A stretch of DNA of 64,000 nt, from assembly GCF_900637195.1 (NCBI RefSeq), contig NZ_LR134356.1, forward strand, positions 2,046,001 to 2,110,000, read 5' to 3'. The notes beneath the pieces were generated by a model. The model made no database searches. It was not told the origin of the DNA and saw only the letters and a program-made list of their open reading frames with translations. The position numbers and the translations under genes are program-made. Within the stretch, counting starts at the first letter, position 1. The number at the start of each line of letters is the position of its first letter. Shown here one piece after another: positions 60,966 to 64,000 of the stretch. This stretch comes from Mycolicibacterium aurum (GTDB lineage Bacteria > Actinomycetota > Actinomycetes > Mycobacteriales > Mycobacteriaceae).

Positions 60966-61808
60966 TCAGGAACCGCCGGTGTACGTCTCGGGATCCGGGC
61001 GGAAGCGGGTGCCGTTGTCGAGGCCGTTCAGCGATTCCATCTGCTCGTCGGTGAGTTCGAAACCGAACACGTCGATGTTCGAGACGATGCGCTCCGGAGA
61101 CGACGAGCGCGGAATGACGACGTTGCCCAGTTGCAGGCTCCACTTGATGAGGACCTGCGCGGGAGTCTTGCCGTGCTCCTGCGCGACGGCGGTGACCGCC
61201 GGATTGTCGAGAAGGGCGCCGACGCCGAGCGGACCGTAGGCCTCGGTGACGATGCCGTGCTGGGCATTCACCGCGCGCAACGCGGCCTGATTGAGCAGCG
61301 GGTGCAATTCGATCTGATTCACGGCCGGCGTGAAGAACGCCAGCGCCATCAGGTCATCGAGGTGGTGCTCGTGGGAGTTGCAGACGCCGATCGAGCGGGT
61401 GTTGCCGTCTTCCCTGGCCTTCATCAACCCGCCGAAGCTGTCGACGTACTTGCCGACGTCGGCCCCCGGCCAGTGGATGAGGTAGAGGTCCACGTAGTCG
61501 AGGCCGAGCCGCTCCAGGCTTGCCTTCAGCGCGTTCTGCGACGCCTGAAAACCGAGGTCCTCGACCGCCAGCTTCGTCGTGACGAACAGCTCATCGCGGG
61601 GCACGCCGGACTTGGCGATCGCCTGTCCCACGGCGGCCTCGTTGCCGTAGGCGGCGGCCGTGTCGATCAGCCGGTAGCCGGCGTCCAGCGCGGCCAGGAC
61701 CGACTGCTCGGTCTCGGCGTCCGACAACTCACCCACACCGAGGCCGATCACCGGCATGGTGTTGTCGTCGTTGAGTGTGACGGTGGGGATGGCTGCCGCC
61801 GACGTCAT
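60966..61808 (-). CDS. Aldo/keto reductase (Rv2971-like)
   Basis: A 280-residue NADPH-dependent AKR with the catalytic tetrad visible in order: Asp and Tyr in [19 protein letters not shown], Lys in LFVTTKLAV, His in [10 protein letters not shown]. The cofactor loop near the C-terminus is [15 protein letters not shown] (IPKS-like). It reduces small aldehydes or dicarbonyls such as methylglyoxal in related mycobacterial enzymes; physiological substrate not known. GAAGG lies just upstream of ATG 61808, and TATAGT further up is a good -10. Confidence 0.93.
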   Translation of the reverse strand: MTSAAAIPTVTLNDDNTMPVIGLGVGELSDAETEQSVLAALDAGYRLIDTAAAYGNEAAVGQAIAKSGVPRDELFVTTKLAVEDLGFQASQNALKASLERLGLDYVDLYLIHWPGADVGKYVDSFGGLMKAREDGNTRSIGVCNSHEHHLDDLMALAFFTPAVNQIELHPLLNQAALRAVNAQHGIVTEAYGPLGVGALLDNPAVTAVAQEHGKTPAQVLIKWSLQLGNVVIPRSSSPERIVSNIDVFGFELTDEQMESLNGLDNGTRFRPDPETYTGGS

Positions 61809-61850
61809 GTCACCTTCTTTTCTGAAGTGGAAATGCTCGCGATGACTATA
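61806..61850 (-). promoter_or_regulatory. Promoter (-10 TATAGT) of the aldo/keto reductase gene
   Basis: Minus-strand TATAGT (61850-61845) is a near-consensus sigma-A -10; the leader of about 30 bases contains GAAGG before ATG 61808. Confidence 0.55.
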
Positions 61851-61900
61851 TTGCCGCCACCTATACCGGCCTAATCACCATCGGCGGTGACGCCACGCCG

Positions 61901-61957
61901 TACGCTGGCGCCGATTGTCTGCCCGCAGGGCAACCGGAGCGACAGGAGCATCGCGTG
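61901..61957 (+). promoter_or_regulatory. Possible promoter (-10 TACGCT) and ribosome site of lipN
   Basis: TACGCT at 61901-61906 with a leader of about 40 bases, and AGGAG about 8 bases before GTG 61955. Confidence 0.4.
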
Positions 61958-63049
61958 ACCGAGACCGTTGCGCCGGTGCAGCGCCCGCCGCGCTCCGCCG
62001 ACGTGTTGATCAACCGGGTCGCCGGCGTGACTTTGCGGGGCCTGCCGCACATACCGGACCGGATCAAACGGCTCCTGCTCGGCGGTCGATCGATCACGAT
62101 CGACGGCAACACCCTGGATCCGACTTTGCAACTGATGCTCGCCGGACAGCAGCTGATGGGGCTCGACGGTCTGGTCGCCGACGACGAATACGCCGCCGCG
62201 CGCACCCAGCTGGAGCTGCTCTCCGGCAGTTTCAAGAAGCACATCCCGGTAGCGGCGGTGAGCGACATCACCGTCTCCGGGGCCGTCGGCCCGCGCACGG
62301 CCCGCCACTACCGCACCGACGACGCGCACGCGCCGCTGCTGGTGTTCTTCCACGGCGGCGGGCAGGTGATCGGCAGCATCGACACCCACGACGACGTGTG
62401 CCGGGAGATCTGCCGGTCGGGCCGGGTGCACGTGCTGTCGGTGGACTACCGGCTGGCGCCCGAGCACAAGGCACCGGCGGGAGCCGACGACGCCTATGCC
62501 GCGTACCTGTGGGCGTGCGAGCACGCCGCCGATCTGGGTGCCGATCCGCAGCGCATCGCGGTCGGCGGGGACAGCGCCGGCGGGAACCTCGCGGCGCTGG
62601 TGGCCATCCGGGCGCGCGACGACGCAACGCCGCAGCCCGCGCTGCAGCTGCTGCTGTATCCGGTGACCGACTACCACGGCCAGACCCGGTCCCAGAACCT
62701 CTTCGCCCGCGGGTTCTTCCTGACCAAGCGCGACATGGACTGGTTCAGCGAGCGATTCCTCGGCGGTGCGCAGGTCGATGCCGCCGATCCGCGGGTGTCC
62801 CCGCTGCGGGCCGACGATCTGTCCGGCCTGGCACCGGCGCTGGTGGTCACCGCAGGTTTCGATCCGCTCCGCGACGAGGGCAGGCACTACGCGGAGGCCC
62901 TGCGCGGCGGGGGCACCCCGGTCGACTATCGGGAGTACGGATCCCTCGTGCACGGGTTCGTCAATTTCTTCCCGCTCGGCGGTGCCAGCGAGGCCGCCAC
63001 CGCCGATGTCATCTCGGCGATGCGCGCCCATCTGACCCGCACCGGCTAA
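61955..63049 (+). CDS. lipN: Esterase/lipase of the hormone-sensitive lipase family
   Basis: A 364-residue alpha/beta hydrolase of the bacterial HSL (family IV) group. Oxyanion motif HGGG in LLVFFHGGGQVIGSIDTHD, YRLAPEHKAPAGADDAYAAYLW, nucleophile elbow GGDSAGGNLAAL, and catalytic Asp and His in TAGFDPLRDEGRHYAE and YGSLVHGFVNFF. It hydrolyses short acyl esters; it matches LipN (Rv2970c) by synteny and sequence. The N-terminal ~100 residues form the cap. No signal peptide is obvious. dsbA follows 32 bases downstream with its own promoter. Confidence 0.93.
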   Translation: MTETVAPVQRPPRSADVLINRVAGVTLRGLPHIPDRIKRLLLGGRSITIDGNTLDPTLQLMLAGQQLMGLDGLVADDEYAAARTQLELLSGSFKKHIPVAAVSDITVSGAVGPRTARHYRTDDAHAPLLVFFHGGGQVIGSIDTHDDVCREICRSGRVHVLSVDYRLAPEHKAPAGADDAYAAYLWACEHAADLGADPQRIAVGGDSAGGNLAALVAIRARDDATPQPALQLLLYPVTDYHGQTRSQNLFARGFFLTKRDMDWFSERFLGGAQVDAADPRVSPLRADDLSGLAPALVVTAGFDPLRDEGRHYAEALRGGGTPVDYREYGSLVHGFVNFFPLGGASEAATADVISAMRAHLTRTG

Positions 63050-63068
63050 CGACGGCCGGCGGCGCCGG

Positions 63069-63084
63069 TACGCTGTGACCCGTG
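63069..63084 (+). promoter_or_regulatory. Leaderless-type -10 (TACGCT) for dsbA
   Basis: TACGCT at 63069-63074, 7 bases before GTG 63082. Confidence 0.55.
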
Positions 63085-63855
63085 GCCACCAAACCCAAGA
63101 AGAACGCGCGATACGACCTCAAGGCAGCGGACCGTAAGCGCAACCTGTTCGTCCAGATCGGTCTGACCGCTGTCGTCGTCGTCTTCGCTGTCAGTTTGGT
63201 GCTCTACATAGTGCTGTCTGCCGACGACAAGCCGACCGCCGGTGAATCGCGGGCCATCCGCGTCGAGGCAGCCAGTGTCATCAAGAAGGAAGGCACCGAC
63301 GAGCCGAAGGCCGTCCTGAGCATGTACGAGGACTTCCTCTGCCCGCACTGTGGCGCCTTCGAGCAGCAGTTCGGGCCCACGATCAGCAAGCTCGTCGACG
63401 CAGGCGCGATCGCCGCGGACTACTACATGGTCGGGATCCTGGACCGGCCGCAGAATCAGAACTACCCGGCGCGCGCCGGTGGCGCCGCATACTGCGTCGC
63501 CGACGAATCGACCGACGCGTTCCGCCGGTTCCACGCCGCGCTGTATGCGCAGCAACCCAGCGAGACCGGTGCGGCCTATCCCGACAACGCCCGGCTGATC
63601 GAGGTGGCTCGCCAGTCGGGCGCCGCGGGCGCAGTCCCGGAGTGCATCAACAACAACACCTACGTCGACATGGTCAGTGGCCTGGCGTCGGCGACCGGCA
63701 TCCAGTCCACGCCGACGGTGCGCATCAACGGCGAGGAGTACCAATACAGCACTCCCGACGCCCTGGTCGCCAAGATCAAGGAGATCGTCGGTGACGTGCC
63801 CGGTCTGGAGGCCGCACCGCCCGCTCCCGCACCCCAGCCCGTACCGGCGTCATGA
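63082..63855 (+). CDS. dsbA: Membrane-anchored DsbA-like disulfide oxidoreductase (Rv2969c-like)
   Basis: A 257-residue protein with a basic N-terminus, one membrane helix (residues ~23-46, FVQIGLTAVVVVFAVSLVLYIVLS) and an extracytoplasmic thioredoxin/DsbA fold. The active site is CPHC at 87-90 (MYEDFLCPHCGAF); a second cysteine pair, Cys138 and Cys188, matches the structural disulfide of mycobacterial DsbA. The cis-Pro loop is IQSTPTVRING. It should oxidise secreted proteins and be re-oxidised by the VKOR encoded directly downstream (ATGA overlap). The C-terminus is Pro/Ala rich. Confidence 0.95.
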   Translation: MATKPKKNARYDLKAADRKRNLFVQIGLTAVVVVFAVSLVLYIVLSADDKPTAGESRAIRVEAASVIKKEGTDEPKAVLSMYEDFLCPHCGAFEQQFGPTISKLVDAGAIAADYYMVGILDRPQNQNYPARAGGAAYCVADESTDAFRRFHAALYAQQPSETGAAYPDNARLIEVARQSGAAGAVPECINNNTYVDMVSGLASATGIQSTPTVRINGEEYQYSTPDALVAKIKEIVGDVPGLEAAPPAPAPQPVPAS

Positions 63856-64000
63856 CCGTCACCGCGACCAGCCCGGCCGAGCACTCCGATCCCTCGGCTG
63901 ACTCGCACGCGCCGGTCGTGGTGCCGCGCAGCAGCGCGCTGTGGGTGCTGGTCGCCGGGGTGGTCGGCCTCGCCGCTGCACTGACCCTCACGATCGAGAA
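63852..64000 (+). CDS. Vitamin K epoxide reductase (VKOR) family protein, N-terminal part (cut by window edge)
   Basis: Only the first ~49 codons are present: a hydrophilic start (TVTATSPAEHSDPSADSHAP) followed by a membrane helix SALWVLVAGVVGLAAALTLTIE, the usual TM1 of actinobacterial VKOR (Rv2968c). VKOR passes electrons from DsbA to quinone. The ATG overlaps the dsbA stop, so the redox pair is coupled. The catalytic CxxC lies beyond the window, so the identification rests on context and TM1. Confidence 0.8.
   Translation, partial: MTVTATSPAEHSDPSADSHAPVVVPRSSALWVLVAGVVGLAAALTLTIE

Overview
The window is a GC-rich actinobacterial chromosome segment and almost certainly comes from a fast-growing mycobacterium (Mycolicibacterium-like). 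The basis is gene content and order recalled from the M. tuberculosis H37Rv map: read left to right it follows Rv3032 back to Rv2968c in inverted orientation. Mycobacterium-specific markers are present: the methylglucose-lipopolysaccharide (MGLP) genes, an LppZ lipoprotein, Cfp6, HupB with a long Lys/Ala tail, FbiD for coenzyme F420, the two-domain MutT1, and the DsbA/VKOR pair. No phage, plasmid, insertion sequence or CRISPR signature was seen.

Layout. 1-4.5 kb: the end of zwf, then a leftward three-gene MGLP operon (methyltransferase, GH57 enzyme, GT4 glucan synthase). 4.6-6.6 kb: etfBA. 6.7-10.7 kb: an OlsB-like/PlsC-like acyltransferase pair, a cysteine desulfurase and mnmA. 10.7-16.4 kb: a lipoprotein, a MetE-fold protein, a GAF-PAS-PAS-GGDEF diguanylate cyclase, an acyl-CoA ligase and a YjbR protein; the last three look like an accessory insert. 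16.5-25 kb: ligA, an ACT protein, gatCA-pfkA-gatB and an orphan PrrB-like histidine kinase. 25-27.6 kb: lppZ, DoxX and cfp6. 27.7-31.4 kb: ilvBNC behind a leader-peptide attenuator. 31.4-41 kb: WrbA, an FAD oxidoreductase, serA-leuB, an MFS permease, an FAH-family protein and gltX. 41.1-45 kb: tRNA-Gln and tRNA-Glu, an IclR regulator divergent from leuCD, and hupB. 45-52 kb: mutT1, ppk and fbiD leftward; gpsA, a PLP enzyme and ddl rightward. 52-59.8 kb: DUF3515, an Lrp/AsnC sensor domain, thiL, ung, rpmB, a DAK2 protein, recG and a secreted HNH-like protein. 59.8-64 kb: TetR with a SnoaL protein, an aldo-keto reductase, lipN, dsbA and the start of a VKOR gene.

Function. The region is mainly core metabolism. 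Branched-chain amino acid synthesis is split between ilvBNC (ribosome-mediated attenuation) and leuB and leuCD (IclR/LtbR-type control). Serine synthesis, translation quality (GatCAB amidotransferase, GluRS, tRNA-Gln, tRNA-Glu, MnmA), DNA maintenance (LigA, RecG, Ung, HupB, MutT1), polyphosphate and F420 precursor synthesis and oxidative protein folding make up the rest.

The most notable non-coding signals are three. First, a complete attenuator before ilvB. Second, a strikingly regular promoter layout in which a TANNNT -10 hexamer sits 6-9 bases before the start codon of about 22 genes, implying leaderless mRNAs. Third, three cases where that -10 hexamer re-uses the stop codon of the upstream gene. 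No wholly new multigene system was identified with confidence; accessory genes and regulatory motifs are listed as findings.
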